Source of the DNA: Rosettibacter sp964572725
GTDB taxonomy: Bacteria > Bacteroidota > Ignavibacteria > Ignavibacteriales > Melioribacteraceae
Length of the DNA: 64,000 bases
NCBI GenBank assembly: GCA_964572725.1
Contig: CAZNFW010000008.1
Span: forward strand, 1-64,000
Reading direction: 5' to 3'
Made by a program: the position numbers and the translations under genes. This document shows positions 16,908 through 26,733 of the stretch, one piece after another. The first letter of the stretch is position 1; every line of letters begins with the position of its first letter. Below the pieces are notes generated by a model. That model was given only the letters and a program-made list of their open reading frames with translations. It made no database searches and was not told the origin of the DNA.

Positions 16908-17561
16908 CTATAAATTTATTTCTTCTTCATCATCATATGCAGGATGCTTTACAGTATCATCAAGCAAATCAATTATATCATTTGTAATTAGTTCAATATC
17001 CATAACTAATTTATTAATAGCACTTACAAAATAATTATAAAATGCAAGAGCAGGAATTCCAACAATCAAACCAAATGCTGTTGTGATTAATGCTTCCCAG
17101 ATTCCGCCTGCTAAATCTGCAGGATTTGCAGAGCCCTGAAGTTCCTGAATTTTCATAAAAGCGCCAATCATTCCTGTTACTGTTCCTAAAAATCCAAGCA
17201 ATGGTGCAATGCCAGAAATTGTAGCCAAAATTGAAAGACCTTTTTCAAGTCTGCCAATTTCCTGTCTGCCTGCACTTTCAATTGCTTCGACAACTCTTTG
17301 ATGACCAAATCTAAATTTTTTCAATCCTTTTCTTACAATATTTGAAACTGGTGTTCTTTCCTGCAAACAAAAATTCATTGCTCCTTCAATATCTTTCTTT
17401 TTAAGCATTGCTCTTATCTTAATTAAAAATGCAGGAACGTTTACCTTAGCTTTTCGCAATACAATAAATTTTTCAATGATTACTGCAAGAGCAATTATTG
17501 AACATATCAGGATAAAATACATTATCCAACCGCCCTTCAAAAAAATTGAAAGTAAATCCAT
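16908..17561 (-). CDS. exbB: MotA/TolQ/ExbB proton-channel protein
   Basis: 217 residues with three membrane helices: one near the N-terminus (GGWIMYFILICSIIALAVII) and the paired helices GIAPLLGFLGTVTGMIGAF and ALITTAFGLIVGIPALAFY that carry the family signature. It forms the pentameric stator around ExbD. The C-terminal tail is acidic. It starts 18 bases after the HU-SPOR gene. Confidence 0.92.
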   Translation of the reverse strand: MDLLSIFLKGGWIMYFILICSIIALAVIIEKFIVLRKAKVNVPAFLIKIRAMLKKKDIEGAMNFCLQERTPVSNIVRKGLKKFRFGHQRVVEAIESAGRQEIGRLEKGLSILATISGIAPLLGFLGTVTGMIGAFMKIQELQGSANPADLAGGIWEALITTAFGLIVGIPALAFYNYFVSAINKLVMDIELITNDIIDLLDDTVKHPAYDDEEEINL

Positions 17562-17579
17562 ATTAACCTTCCGTTTTTG

Positions 17580-19484
17580 TTAGAAATTATTTTTCGAAGA
17601 AAATTCTTTTGCTTCTTCCAGTGTCTTAAAAGAACCAATTCTCACTCGATACCATAATCCTCCTTTTTCTGGAAGATTTGCAATCAATACAAAAGCATCA
17701 TAACCTTCTCTTCTTAATCTTTTTACTTCTTGTTCTGCTTTAAGTTTATTTCTCCATGATGAAACCTGAACATTATAAGTCTTACCATCAAAATAAATCG
17801 TCTTGTTTACACGTGTATCATTCAAAATGTTTCTATATAATTCTGTATCCGAAGATTTAATAATTTCATCCTTTGGTTCTTCTAATTTTTGTTCAGTTTT
17901 CTTAATCGAAGGCAAAACAGGAACTCTTGGAAAATCACTTTCTTCTGTTATCACAGTTTGTTCTTGCGGTAAATCGGAAATAACCTGTTCGCTATTTTTA
18001 GATGTATCTAATTTTAATCCTTCACTAAGATTTTGATTCTTCGTTTCTAACTTTTTATTCGGCAAAAGAAGATAAACTATCATTCCTATAATTACTGCAA
18101 ATGAAAACGATAGAACTATAAAAGCTTTTCCAAAATTTTTGTTTGCAACTTTATAACCATATTCCTGCGAAATATATTTACTTTCATCATCATAAGTATG
18201 TGTACGTGCAAATTCTTTTCTGTCATATTGATTTTCATTTTCTTCGATAAACTCATATTTTTTTCTGCTGTATTTATTATCTGAATAGATTAATTCTTTG
18301 GTTGTTTCTTCAATTTCTTTTTTTATTGTCTTTTCTAATTCTTCAAATAAATTTGATGATAAAGGTTTTGTTGTTTTTAAAATGTCATCAACTTTTTCGT
18401 TCTTAAAGCTTGTTTTATTTTTATAAAAATCTACATCTTCAAATTCATTCCCATATTCAAATCTATTATAAGATTCCAGTTCTTCTCTTAATTCATCACC
18501 CCAATTCCACTCAATTTTTTCTGGCACTTTTTTCTTTAGCCCAAGATAACTTTCTTCTTTTTTCTTAGTTTCAAAATTATCTTCTTGTTCATTTTCTAAA
18601 TTTTTATCTTCAATATTAATTTCAGAGCGAATCCATGAAACATCTTCTGCAATATTTATATTTTCAGGTTCATTATCTTTTCTATGTTTTCCAAGTTCAA
18701 TCTCAATTTCTTTTGTTTCATCATCTTCTTTGTTTGCATTTTCTTCCTGATTTTTAACATCCAAATTTTCTTGTGGTTTATAATCTTCGAGTAATTCTGT
18801 TGGTGTTAATTCAGAAGGAATTTCTTTTTCATCAATAATTTTTTCATCAGACTTTTCTGTTTCGAGAAGAGTTTTTGCAATATCATTTGCAATAAAATCT
18901 TCGTTCTCAATTGGCAAACTTTTTTCAAATTCCAAATCTGATGTTAATTCTGATAATTTTTGCTGGGCAGAAACATCTTTCTGTTCTTCTAAAATTTTGT
19001 AGTATTTATCCATCAAATTAAAATTAGGAAGATGTTCAGCTTCTAATAATAATTCGTTAATTCTTTCCTCAATAGATTTTCTTAAAAAAATATAAGATGC
19101 TTCTGCATTATCTTCTATTTTATCAGATAAAGGAAGATAAGGTTTGCCAACACCTATACTGAAAACATCATCGCTGATTTCATCTTCTTTAGTTGTTAAT
19201 TCTGCTTTTTTTTCTTCGGGCAGTTCAAGTCTTAAAAAAAGATTCTCAGATTCTTCATTAATAACTTCATGTAAAGCAGAAAAGATAATTTCTGAAGAAC
19301 TTTCACCGCTCTGAGTTTTTATCAACTGAAAAAATCCCAAACCTGGAATTTTAATTGTTAAATCAGGAGTCAACAAATCAGCAATTCTTGAAATAAAAAT
19401 ATTGTACGCTAATTCCTTTTCGGAAACAGAAACACCCAAAACCTCTGCAACTTTTGTTTGCAAATCACTTTTTGTCATCTTCAC
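17580..19484 (-). CDS. Membrane protein with N-terminal HU/CCDC81-like domain and C-terminal SPOR domain
   Basis: 634 residues. Residues 1-70 resemble the bacterial HU-CCDC81-like domain (SDLQTKVAEVLGVS, TIKIPGLGFFQLIK). A very acidic low-complexity region (about 75-450, rich in Glu, Asp and Lys) leads to one membrane helix (about 453-475, FIVLSFSFAVIIGMIVYLLL). A SPOR domain occupies the last 75 residues (TYNVQVSSWRNKLKAEQEV, WYRVRIGSF). SPOR domains bind denuded peptidoglycan at division sites. The layout puts the HU-like part in the cytoplasm and SPOR in the periplasm. It is co-transcribed with the Ton motor and the barrel/TPR genes. Confidence 0.82.
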   Translation of the reverse strand: MKMTKSDLQTKVAEVLGVSVSEKELAYNIFISRIADLLTPDLTIKIPGLGFFQLIKTQSGESSSEIIFSALHEVINEESENLFLRLELPEEKKAELTTKEDEISDDVFSIGVGKPYLPLSDKIEDNAEASYIFLRKSIEERINELLLEAEHLPNFNLMDKYYKILEEQKDVSAQQKLSELTSDLEFEKSLPIENEDFIANDIAKTLLETEKSDEKIIDEKEIPSELTPTELLEDYKPQENLDVKNQEENANKEDDETKEIEIELGKHRKDNEPENINIAEDVSWIRSEINIEDKNLENEQEDNFETKKKEESYLGLKKKVPEKIEWNWGDELREELESYNRFEYGNEFEDVDFYKNKTSFKNEKVDDILKTTKPLSSNLFEELEKTIKKEIEETTKELIYSDNKYSRKKYEFIEENENQYDRKEFARTHTYDDESKYISQEYGYKVANKNFGKAFIVLSFSFAVIIGMIVYLLLPNKKLETKNQNLSEGLKLDTSKNSEQVISDLPQEQTVITEESDFPRVPVLPSIKKTEQKLEEPKDEIIKSSDTELYRNILNDTRVNKTIYFDGKTYNVQVSSWRNKLKAEQEVKRLRREGYDAFVLIANLPEKGGLWYRVRIGSFKTLEEAKEFSSKNNF

Positions 19485-19493
19485 TTTTCAATG

Positions 19494-21080
19494 TTATTGC
19501 CAACGATATTCAATTCCTAAAATTATATCAAAGGGCTTTTCACGATATCCATCAAATACAAAATTACTTTTATTAAAGATATTATGAAAGTCTGTTCTTA
19601 AAGATAAACTTTTAAATACATCATACTTTAAACTAATCGAGAAATCATGATAGTCAGTCAACGGCTTTTTGTTCATAATATCTGCATAATAATCCTTTAA
19701 GAATTTATATCTGATTTGAAAACCCAATCCAAAATAAAAATTATATCCATAAGAGATATTTAATTGATAAAGCGGATTATAAGGAATATAAATACCATTT
19801 TTACTTTTCACTTGATTTAGCATAAAACCTAAATCCAAAAAACCATAAAATGAAGAATTAAATAAAATATCTGTCCCAATTGTATAAGATTTAACATCAT
19901 CAGCAGAATAAATATTGAATAAACCTTTTTTAATCCTGTCTTCAAAGTAAGGGTAATTATCAATTTTTTTATAATTAGTCCACAATTTTACTGATAATAT
20001 ATTTTCATAATCATATTTTAATGATGCATACAAATTAATTGGAACTCTCATAAAAATATTGTCTGTGGAATCATTAACCATATAAATATTTTTATTTAAT
20101 AAATCATTAATAGAATAAAATTCTGTATTTGGTGTAAACTCTGTTTTTAATGTAAAACCATTAAATAATTTCATTTCTGCGGTTGCATAAGGGGATAAGA
20201 AATCATTATCATTATTTTTTGAATAAATGACCCCAAAGTTTAAAATAACATTTTTTAAAGAATACAATCTGGAATAAGCATTGAGTTCATAATAACTGTA
20301 ATTATCCATATTGCTTAAATTATTTTCAAGAAATTGTTTTTTATACAAAACTTTAGTTCCAAGTGAAAATTTAGCAGCTTTTGCTTCGAGATAGCCTGAG
20401 CCTGTTAATAATTTTTCTTTTAGAGAATTTTTAATAGTCAATAAATTCGCCTGCAAACTTAATCCTGCATTTATCCATTTGTTATAATTATTCGAAAAAG
20501 AAAAATTACCATAAGTTCTAAAATTTTCTCTTAATGAATCCGGGGTGAGTGAACCAAAAAATTTGTATGAATCCCTAAAATATTTTCCGTTTAATTTTAT
20601 TTCGCTGCCGGGAAGAAAATCTGATTTGGTGCTCACAAATAAATTATTCTCAACATTAATTCCAGACGAATTATACCCCGAATATGGTATATATTCTTTG
20701 ATATTTGAGCCCCATACATCTGCATGCAGTAAATAATAATTCATTGATTTATTAAGATGAAGTTCCCCAACCGGGTAAGTATATTTTCCTAAACCGATAT
20801 AAATATTTCCAAAATAAGAGTTGTTCAAATCATCGATTGAAGGGATTATGGGTTTAGGAACGGAAGTTATCAATAATGGCAGTTCCTCAGGAGAATAGCG
20901 TGGCATTAGAAAATCTTCTGATACAATTCCAATTAAATCTGCTTTTTTCTTTTCAACAGTTTGAACATCTATTTTTTGTTTCCCGATTATTACAAAATCA
21001 GGCAGTTCAATATTTTTTTGTTCTGTTTGTGCAATAAGAATAATGTTTGTGATAAAAATTGTTATAAAAATTTTTTTCAT
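19494..21080 (-). CDS. Outer-membrane beta-barrel, TonB-receptor-like, without plug domain
   Basis: 528 residues with a signal peptide (to about residue 17) and an N-terminal stretch ELPDFVIIGKQKIDV that looks like the start of a TonB-dependent receptor (TonB-box region), followed almost at once by amphipathic strands with aromatic girdles and a barrel end (SLRTDFHNIFNKSNF ... GIEYRW). The usual 130-residue plug is missing. Overlap of four bases with the TPR gene and location upstream of tonB/exbBD suggest it is a partner of this Ton system. Ligand unknown. Confidence 0.7.
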   Translation of the reverse strand: MKKIFITIFITNIILIAQTEQKNIELPDFVIIGKQKIDVQTVEKKKADLIGIVSEDFLMPRYSPEELPLLITSVPKPIIPSIDDLNNSYFGNIYIGLGKYTYPVGELHLNKSMNYYLLHADVWGSNIKEYIPYSGYNSSGINVENNLFVSTKSDFLPGSEIKLNGKYFRDSYKFFGSLTPDSLRENFRTYGNFSFSNNYNKWINAGLSLQANLLTIKNSLKEKLLTGSGYLEAKAAKFSLGTKVLYKKQFLENNLSNMDNYSYYELNAYSRLYSLKNVILNFGVIYSKNNDNDFLSPYATAEMKLFNGFTLKTEFTPNTEFYSINDLLNKNIYMVNDSTDNIFMRVPINLYASLKYDYENILSVKLWTNYKKIDNYPYFEDRIKKGLFNIYSADDVKSYTIGTDILFNSSFYGFLDLGFMLNQVKSKNGIYIPYNPLYQLNISYGYNFYFGLGFQIRYKFLKDYYADIMNKKPLTDYHDFSISLKYDVFKSLSLRTDFHNIFNKSNFVFDGYREKPFDIILGIEYRWQ

Positions 21081-24049
21081 AGTTGTTTTAACTTTTTGTT
21101 TGCTTCAATAGCATATTCCCCTTTGGGGTATCTTATAAGAACAGCTCTATACATTTCACGAGCAAGTTTTTTGTCATTTAATTTTACATAACAGTCACCA
21201 AGTCTAAGAAGTGATTTTGTATACCACTCATCATAAGCAGAAAAAATTGACCTTACTCTGACAAAAGCAGTAATTGCTTCGTTAATTTTATTTTGATTGA
21301 ATAATGCCAAACCGTAATAATATTGAGCCTGAGCACCAATGTCATCAATTCTATTTTCTGCAGCTTCCTTTAATAATTGAATTGCATTATCATAATTACC
21401 TCTGTTAAGCTCAAGTATTCCTAATTCAACTTTTGATTTTGCAGCAAATATATTGCCTTCATAATAAGTAATTATTTGCTCAAAAGTAGAATAAGCAGCT
21501 TTCAGATTATTATCTTTTACCTCAGCTATTCCTCTTAAATACAAAAGTTCAGGGACACGGTTCGAAGTTGGTATTGCTTCAATCAAAGAATTTATAACCT
21601 GAATAGCGGATGCGTATTGTTTCTTATTAGAATAAACATTAGCTAATTCAATTGCAGCAGAAATACCAATATCAGATTTTTTAGAAAACTCTAAAACTTT
21701 ACTAAAGTTCTCAATAGCATCATTTTCCTTTTTAAGATTAGCAAAGCATTTGCCTATCCAGAAATATGCATTTGGAATTAATTCACTCTTAGGATAGTAT
21801 TGAATAAATTCTTTGTAAGCATTAATTGCATTAGAATAATCATCAAGACTGTAATAAATATCTCCTTTCTTAAAATAAATCTGGTCACTCAATTTTATTC
21901 CGGGATTTTCCTTAATGAATTGTTCTATCGAACTAATTGCCAGTGCAGGCTGGTCCTTAGCAATGTATGCATATTGAATTCCATTTACTGCATCAATGAT
22001 ATATTGTGTGTTAGGATATTCTTCCAGCACTTTATTATAAAAAGCAATTGCAGAATCATAATTCCCAATGTTGTAATAAGAATCACCAATTGAATAATAA
22101 GCAGTAGGAATTAAATCTGAGCGTGGAAATTTTCTTATTAAATTAAGATAATTGCTAATAGCTGATTGAAAATCACCCTGCTGAAAATAAATCCATCCAA
22201 TAACATATTGCGATGCATCTGCATATTTTGAATTCGGAAATTTTTTCTGAAGATTAGCAAATTCTCTAATGGCTTCAGTTGTCTTGCCTGCTTTATACAA
22301 AGATTGACAATATTGATAATAAGCTTGCTCGTTTTGGAGAAATGATTTATCCCCTGAGAATAAATCTTTATAAATTGCGCTTGCTTTATCAAAATTTTTT
22401 AAAGCATAATAACTATCTGCAAGTCTCAATTTAATTTCAATAATATTTTTATCGCTGCGATATTTATTAACATAATCATTGAAAAAATAAACAGCATTGG
22501 AAAAATCTTTCAGATTGAAATACGAATATGCTTTTCCTAATGAAGTTTGCTTTTTAATTAATTCATTTGTAGAAGTAATTTTATTATAATGTTTGAGTGC
22601 AGCAGCATATTCTTTTCTCGCAAAATAATTTTCTGCCAGATAAAAATTAACTTTATCACTTTCAAAATCGCTGTATTTAGAAAAGAGTTCCTGAAGATAC
22701 TGCAAAGAAGAACCAAAATTGTTCAGGTAATATTCACTGATAGCCAGTCCAAGTTTAGCTCGATTACTTAATTGAATATCATTTGAAATAAATTTTAAGG
22801 CTGAAGAAAAATAATTCCGAGCATCAGAATAATTATTGTTGTTTAATTTCATTTCACCAAGCAAAGTAAATGCTTTTGCTTTTGTTGCAGCATCGCCTCT
22901 AATTGTTGCATTAATTAAAGATTTTTCTGCTTCCTGTGATTGATTTGAAGTAAAATAAACAGTTCCCTTGCTTAATTGTGCACGTGCAGCTAAAGAATGT
23001 GTAGGATATTTTTCAAGAAACTTTTTATAGATTTCATCAGCAGTTTTTATATCACCTGCATAACGCTTACATTCTCCACTCCAATAAAAAGCGTAAATTG
23101 ATAGTGAATCAACCTCAGGTTCATATAATTCATTAAAAATATTGAATGCACCTTCGTAATCATTTAATTGAAATTTTGTCCATGCAATGTTATAGGTAAT
23201 AATTCTTTTTAATTCTTCTGATAATTCATCTCTTGATAATTCAGTCAAAATTGAAAGAGAATTTTGATAATCTTTAATTCTAGAATATGAATTTGCTAAA
23301 TAATATTTAGCAACAATAATATCTTCAGGAGGTAAATTTTTTATTAATGGATTAGTTAATTCGAGAATAGCACTATCATATTCTTTTAGATTAAAGTAAG
23401 AAATTCCTATTCTTAACTGTGCAAATGGAGCAAGTTGACTGTCTTTATAATATGCAAGTAACTGGTCAAAATAATTTACAGCTTCGGCATAGTTGCCAAT
23501 ATTTTCATATAATTGTCCAAAAGAGAAAAGTGTATTTATTATAAACTCATTACTTTCCTTGTTCTCAATTGCTTTCTGAAAATATTCTTCAGCTTCAAGG
23601 TATCGTTTTTCGGTTTTATATGCTTCTGCAATCCAATAATAAGCTGAACCTTTGTAAGAAGTTTGTGGATAAGCTTCAATTAAAGTCAGCAATCTCTCTC
23701 TGCATTTTCTAAAACTTCCAATTTGAAAATATATTTCGCCCAGTTTGTATAAAGCGCTCTCCCGCAGATTTGAAAAAGAATTTTGGCTGGTGAAAGATTC
23801 AAATAATATAGCAGAGGCATCAAATTGTTTTATGTTATAAAGACAATCAGCAGCATAATATTCAGAAAGAATTTGTTTTGTTTCTTCAATATTACTATCT
23901 AAAACTAATTTTTCAAATAGCTTATATGCTGTTGCATATTCTTTCTTGTTATAGTATCTCAATGCTTGATTGAACAAATCATCACTATATTCAGCTTTGA
24001 TTTCAAAAAAAGTTAATACAAATAACAGGTATAGAATAGCTTTTTTCAT
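21077..24049 (-). CDS. Long periplasmic TPR protein
   Basis: 990 residues with a signal peptide (about 1-19) and more than twenty tetratricopeptide repeats spread over the whole length, e.g. FNQALRYYNKKEYATAYKLF, AYYWIAEAYKTEKRYLEAEE, AYYSIGDSYYNIGNYDSAIA. Such YbgF/Tol-type TPR proteins act as assembly platforms in the periplasm. It is the first gene of the six-gene unit TPR, barrel, HU-SPOR, exbB, exbD, tonB. The TPR-barrel junction is a four-base overlap. No enzymatic domain. Confidence 0.85.
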   Translation of the reverse strand: MKKAILYLLFVLTFFEIKAEYSDDLFNQALRYYNKKEYATAYKLFEKLVLDSNIEETKQILSEYYAADCLYNIKQFDASAILFESFTSQNSFSNLRESALYKLGEIYFQIGSFRKCRERLLTLIEAYPQTSYKGSAYYWIAEAYKTEKRYLEAEEYFQKAIENKESNEFIINTLFSFGQLYENIGNYAEAVNYFDQLLAYYKDSQLAPFAQLRIGISYFNLKEYDSAILELTNPLIKNLPPEDIIVAKYYLANSYSRIKDYQNSLSILTELSRDELSEELKRIITYNIAWTKFQLNDYEGAFNIFNELYEPEVDSLSIYAFYWSGECKRYAGDIKTADEIYKKFLEKYPTHSLAARAQLSKGTVYFTSNQSQEAEKSLINATIRGDAATKAKAFTLLGEMKLNNNNYSDARNYFSSALKFISNDIQLSNRAKLGLAISEYYLNNFGSSLQYLQELFSKYSDFESDKVNFYLAENYFARKEYAAALKHYNKITSTNELIKKQTSLGKAYSYFNLKDFSNAVYFFNDYVNKYRSDKNIIEIKLRLADSYYALKNFDKASAIYKDLFSGDKSFLQNEQAYYQYCQSLYKAGKTTEAIREFANLQKKFPNSKYADASQYVIGWIYFQQGDFQSAISNYLNLIRKFPRSDLIPTAYYSIGDSYYNIGNYDSAIAFYNKVLEEYPNTQYIIDAVNGIQYAYIAKDQPALAISSIEQFIKENPGIKLSDQIYFKKGDIYYSLDDYSNAINAYKEFIQYYPKSELIPNAYFWIGKCFANLKKENDAIENFSKVLEFSKKSDIGISAAIELANVYSNKKQYASAIQVINSLIEAIPTSNRVPELLYLRGIAEVKDNNLKAAYSTFEQIITYYEGNIFAAKSKVELGILELNRGNYDNAIQLLKEAAENRIDDIGAQAQYYYGLALFNQNKINEAITAFVRVRSIFSAYDEWYTKSLLRLGDCYVKLNDKKLAREMYRAVLIRYPKGEYAIEANKKLKQL

Positions 24050-24138
24050 ATTTTTATAAATATACTATTAAATAATTTGATTCAAAAATTCTAATTTTAT
24101 AAATATACCATTAATTGAAATGAAATCCGGGTAATATT

Positions 24139-24163
24139 AAAAAGCCCTCTTAACGAGGGCTCA
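24139..24163 (-). terminator. Rho-independent terminator of the TPR lipoprotein-size gene
   Basis: Minus strand: AGCCCTC-GTTAA-GAGGGCT followed by TTTTAA, four bases beyond the stop of the gene ending at 24167. Seven perfect pairs and a short U tract. Confidence 0.88.
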
Positions 24164-24166
24164 AGT

Positions 24167-24928
24167 TTATCTAAGAAGCTTTAATTCATACTCTACCAAT
24201 TTTCTATACTGCGGGTCTTTCTTGGCAAGTTCAAAATTTTCTTTTGCTTTTGTTATATCATTTTTCTGCTTAAATGCCATAGCTTTATAATAATAAGCTG
24301 CTCCTTTCAGATTAGTAGTTTTCATGTTTATTACCTGATCTGCAGCTTCAATTGCTTTGTCATAATCACCACTCTCATAATATGTTGTTGCTAATAAAAC
24401 ATAAGCAGCATCGAGCTTATTGTATTTAATTGCTTCATTTAGATTTTCGATTGCTTTCTGATAATTTCCATCTTTTTTATTAGCTTCAGCTAATTTTACA
24501 TAAGAGCGTGCAATATTTAGCTGAGCTTGTTCTTTTAATGTTTTTTGTTTTGTTAATTGCTCAAACTTTTTAAAACTTTCTACTGCCTCCAGATATTTCC
24601 CTTCCTGAAAATAAGTACCGCCCAGACCATTATATGCTATATCAAAATTTGGATTACTTTCAATTGAAGATTTGAAAGCAGCTTCAGCTTCAGCTAATTT
24701 ATTTTGTTTCTTAAGAGTTACTCCTAATTGATAATATATTCTATAATCTTTTGATGTTTTGAGAGCTTCGTTATATTTTTTAACTGCTTCATCGTAATTG
24801 CCAGATTTAAGATATTGATTTCCCTCATTGTATGCTTTAGCTGCTTCGGGGGGCATATCTTGTGCGCTTACAACTGATATCAATAAGAAAGCAAATAAAG
24901 AAATAAAGAAGAGTGATTTTTTATTCAT
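24167..24928 (-). CDS. Periplasmic TPR-repeat protein
   Basis: 253 residues from the ATG at 24928, which has AAGGAAA upstream and starts a clean signal peptide (MNKKSLFFISLFAFLLISVV). A longer reading to 24982 runs back into the tRNA-Leu gene and is rejected. Six to seven TPR units follow (AYNEGNQYLKSGNYDEAVKK, AYNGLGGTYFQEGKYLEAVE, AYVLLATTYYESGDYDKAIE). It is a protein-interaction scaffold with no other domain. It is transcribed alone, possibly together with the tRNA just upstream, and ends at a strong terminator. Confidence 0.83.
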   Translation of the reverse strand: MNKKSLFFISLFAFLLISVVSAQDMPPEAAKAYNEGNQYLKSGNYDEAVKKYNEALKTSKDYRIYYQLGVTLKKQNKLAEAEAAFKSSIESNPNFDIAYNGLGGTYFQEGKYLEAVESFKKFEQLTKQKTLKEQAQLNIARSYVKLAEANKKDGNYQKAIENLNEAIKYNKLDAAYVLLATTYYESGDYDKAIEAADQVINMKTTNLKGAAYYYKAMAFKQKNDITKAKENFELAKKDPQYRKLVEYELKLLR

Positions 24929-24955
24929 TTTAAAGTTTCCTTTTATTTTATGTTG

Positions 24956-25039
24956 TGCGGAAGGCGGGACTCGAACCCGCACGCCCTTACGGGCACTACC
25001 CCCTCAAAGTAGCGTGTATACCAATTTCACCACTTCCGC
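24956..25039 (-). tRNA. tRNA-Leu(GAG)
   Basis: Acceptor GCGGAAG/CTTCCGC with discriminator A, anticodon arm CTACT-TTGAGGG-GGTAG with anticodon GAG, long class II variable arm GCCC-GTAA-GGGC, T arm GCGGG-TTCGAGT-CCCGC. CCA is not encoded. 84 nt. Confidence 0.93.
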
Positions 25040-25113
25040 AAATTTTGTGTTGCAAGATATACTGCATAATAAAAAAATGCAACATCAACTTTTATACACT
25101 TATATTTTTCTTA

Positions 25114-25605
25114 CTAATCCTTAGGCATTTTTTTAAAAATCGAATGTGTTAATTCTCTTCTAAACATAAATTCAAAGACTGCGAGTTTTGCAATCTGCTG
25201 AGGTTGAAGTATTGAAGAAAGTGATTTGTAATAATTTTCTCTTTCAGAACACACCCTGTTTTCTAAATCTATTAATTTGTTCACCTGTTCTTTATAATAA
25301 GCATCGTTTCTTTTTTCTTCATCAAGATTTTTTTTCAAATCCTGAATTATTTTTTCTCTTTCATCAAAAATTAATTTTATTTTCTTTTGATGTTCATTTC
25401 GTCGTGCAAAAAATCTGATTGACGTTTCTTCATCCAAATTCAGCAATTCAATCAACTTTGATTTTTCCAGCTGTTCTATTTTCTTTAACATTCTCCTGTC
25501 ATCAAATCTCTTTTCGAACTTTTGTTCTTGTTCCTGAGCATAACTAAATAAAGAANNNNNNNNNNCTACAAAAACTAATATTATTACAAATGTTAATTTT
25601 TTCAT
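25114..25605 (-). CDS. Spy/CpxP-like periplasmic helical protein (contains a 10-N gap)
   Basis: About 163 residues. A signal peptide is interrupted by ten N at 25556-25565 but resumes as SLFSYAQ. The mature part is almost all charged helix: LIELLNLDEETSIRFFARRN, EREKIIQDLKKNLDEEKRND, SILQPQQIAKLAVFEFMFRR. The last has the LTxxQ-like pattern (LQPQQIAKL) of the Spy/CpxP family of stress-induced periplasmic chaperones. It lies eight bases after the anti-sigma gene, so it belongs to the sigma-factor operon and is likely part of its regulon or feedback loop. Confidence 0.72.
   Translation of the reverse strand: MKKLTFVIILVFVXXXXSLFSYAQEQEQKFEKRFDDRRMLKKIEQLEKSKLIELLNLDEETSIRFFARRNEHQKKIKLIFDEREKIIQDLKKNLDEEKRNDAYYKEQVNKLIDLENRVCSERENYYKSLSSILQPQQIAKLAVFEFMFRRELTHSIFKKMPKD
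25556..25565. other. Assembly gap of 10 N in signal-peptide coding region
   Basis: Ten undetermined bases. The frame reads through if the length is right, and both sides encode parts of one hydrophobic signal peptide, so the gene is probably intact. Confidence 0.9.
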
Positions 25606-25613
25606 TGTATCAC

Positions 25614-26204
25614 CTATTGAATATTAAATTTACTTAATTGAACATAAATTTCAGATAAATCTTCATCTGGTAACTTATCTATAACCTGTGACTCTTCAAA
25701 AATTGCAGGTAAATATTTATTAATGTATTCTTTAGGAAGATCTAAATCTTCCAGAAAATTTGCATCATAATTTTCTTCATACTGCACAGGGATTATTTGT
25801 TCATCTGTAATTTCATCCATATAATTAGAATAATAATTAACCATTTCTTTAGTTATTGACTGCAGATTTTCTTCAAATGTTGGTGAAGAACCTGGATATA
25901 TAATTAGGATTAATATAAAAATTATTATGACAGGAATAACATACGATAATTTCTTTATAGTCGAAAATTTCTTCTTTATAGAAATTTTTTCATAAACTCT
26001 TGGTAATAGTGATGTAAAATATCTTTCCTCAACCTTTACTTTTTCAAATTCCGTGAATTGATTAAGTAAAGAAAGAACGTTCTCATAATCTTTTTTTAAT
26101 TCATCTGATGATTTTAGTTTATTCTCAAATTCTGCTTTATCTTTCTCGTTCATCATATCTGACAGGTATTTCAATATCAAATCTTTATTCCTGTTCATTT
26201 GCAT
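25614..26204 (-). CDS. Anti-sigma factor, single-pass membrane protein
   Basis: 196 residues. The N-terminal part (LILKYLSDMMNEKDKAEFEN) resembles the helical zinc-less anti-sigma domain that follows ECF sigma genes. One membrane helix (about 89-106, YVIPVIIIFILILIIYPG) and an acidic periplasmic part rich in Glu and Asp follow. It overlaps the sigma-factor gene by 20 bases, which argues for coupled synthesis. It presumably holds the sigma factor at the membrane until an envelope signal arrives. The inducing signal is not visible. Confidence 0.78.
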   Translation of the reverse strand: MQMNRNKDLILKYLSDMMNEKDKAEFENKLKSSDELKKDYENVLSLLNQFTEFEKVKVEERYFTSLLPRVYEKISIKKKFSTIKKLSYVIPVIIIFILILIIYPGSSPTFEENLQSITKEMVNYYSNYMDEITDEQIIPVQYEENYDANFLEDLDLPKEYINKYLPAIFEESQVIDKLPDEDLSEIYVQLSKFNIQ

Positions 26205-26733
26205 ACTCCAATATTTTTTTTAATGCATGGAAATAATTTGCTTTCAGTCCGCCAACACTTTTTCCGGTAATCTTTGATATTTCTTCATAAGAAAGTTGTT
26301 CAAAATTTCTAAGTATAAAAACCTGTCTTTGTTTTGGAGGAATCTTTTGTAATATCTTATTTAATTTATCTAATTTTTCTTTATTAATTATATCATCAAT
26401 TATATCTCTTTTTTCTGCAAGTTCTTTTTCGTTTGCATTTTCAAATGGAAGAAATCTTTTTATTTGATTTCTTTTTATTTGATTCAAGCTTCTTGTTGTT
26501 ACTATTCTGTAAATCCAGGTAAAAAGAGACGACTTGAAATTAAATGTCTTTAACTTCTTATACAATACAATTAAAACTTCCTGTGTTACTTCATCTGCAT
26601 CTAAATGGTCACCAAGCATTTGTCTTGCATGCCAATAAATTTTTTTTTGATACTTTTTAACAATTTCATTAAATGCAGATTCATCACCTGCATTAAATTT
26701 TCGAACAAGTTCAAAATCGTTATCTAAATTCAT
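26185..26733 (-). CDS. ECF (sigma-70 family) RNA polymerase sigma factor
   Basis: 182 residues with region 2 (FNEIVKKYQKKIYWHARQML, DADEVTQEVLIVLYKKL, FTWIYRIVTTRSLNQIKR) and region 4 (LQKIPPKQRQVFILRNFEQL, YEEISKITGKSVGGLKANYF). Regions 1 and 3 are absent, as in group 4 sigma factors. It is followed by its membrane anti-sigma factor and a Spy-like gene, a layout typical of envelope-stress control. A second Spy-like gene is divergent, 158 bases away. Confidence 0.9.
   Translation of the reverse strand: MNLDNDFELVRKFNAGDESAFNEIVKKYQKKIYWHARQMLGDHLDADEVTQEVLIVLYKKLKTFNFKSSLFTWIYRIVTTRSLNQIKRNQIKRFLPFENANEKELAEKRDIIDDIINKEKLDKLNKILQKIPPKQRQVFILRNFEQLSYEEISKITGKSVGGLKANYFHALKKILEYANEQE

Noticed and set aside
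24929..24982. N-terminal extension of the TPR gene beginning MRVRVPPSAQ
   Set aside because: It is translated from the tRNA-Leu gene; a proper RBS and signal peptide mark the start at 24928.
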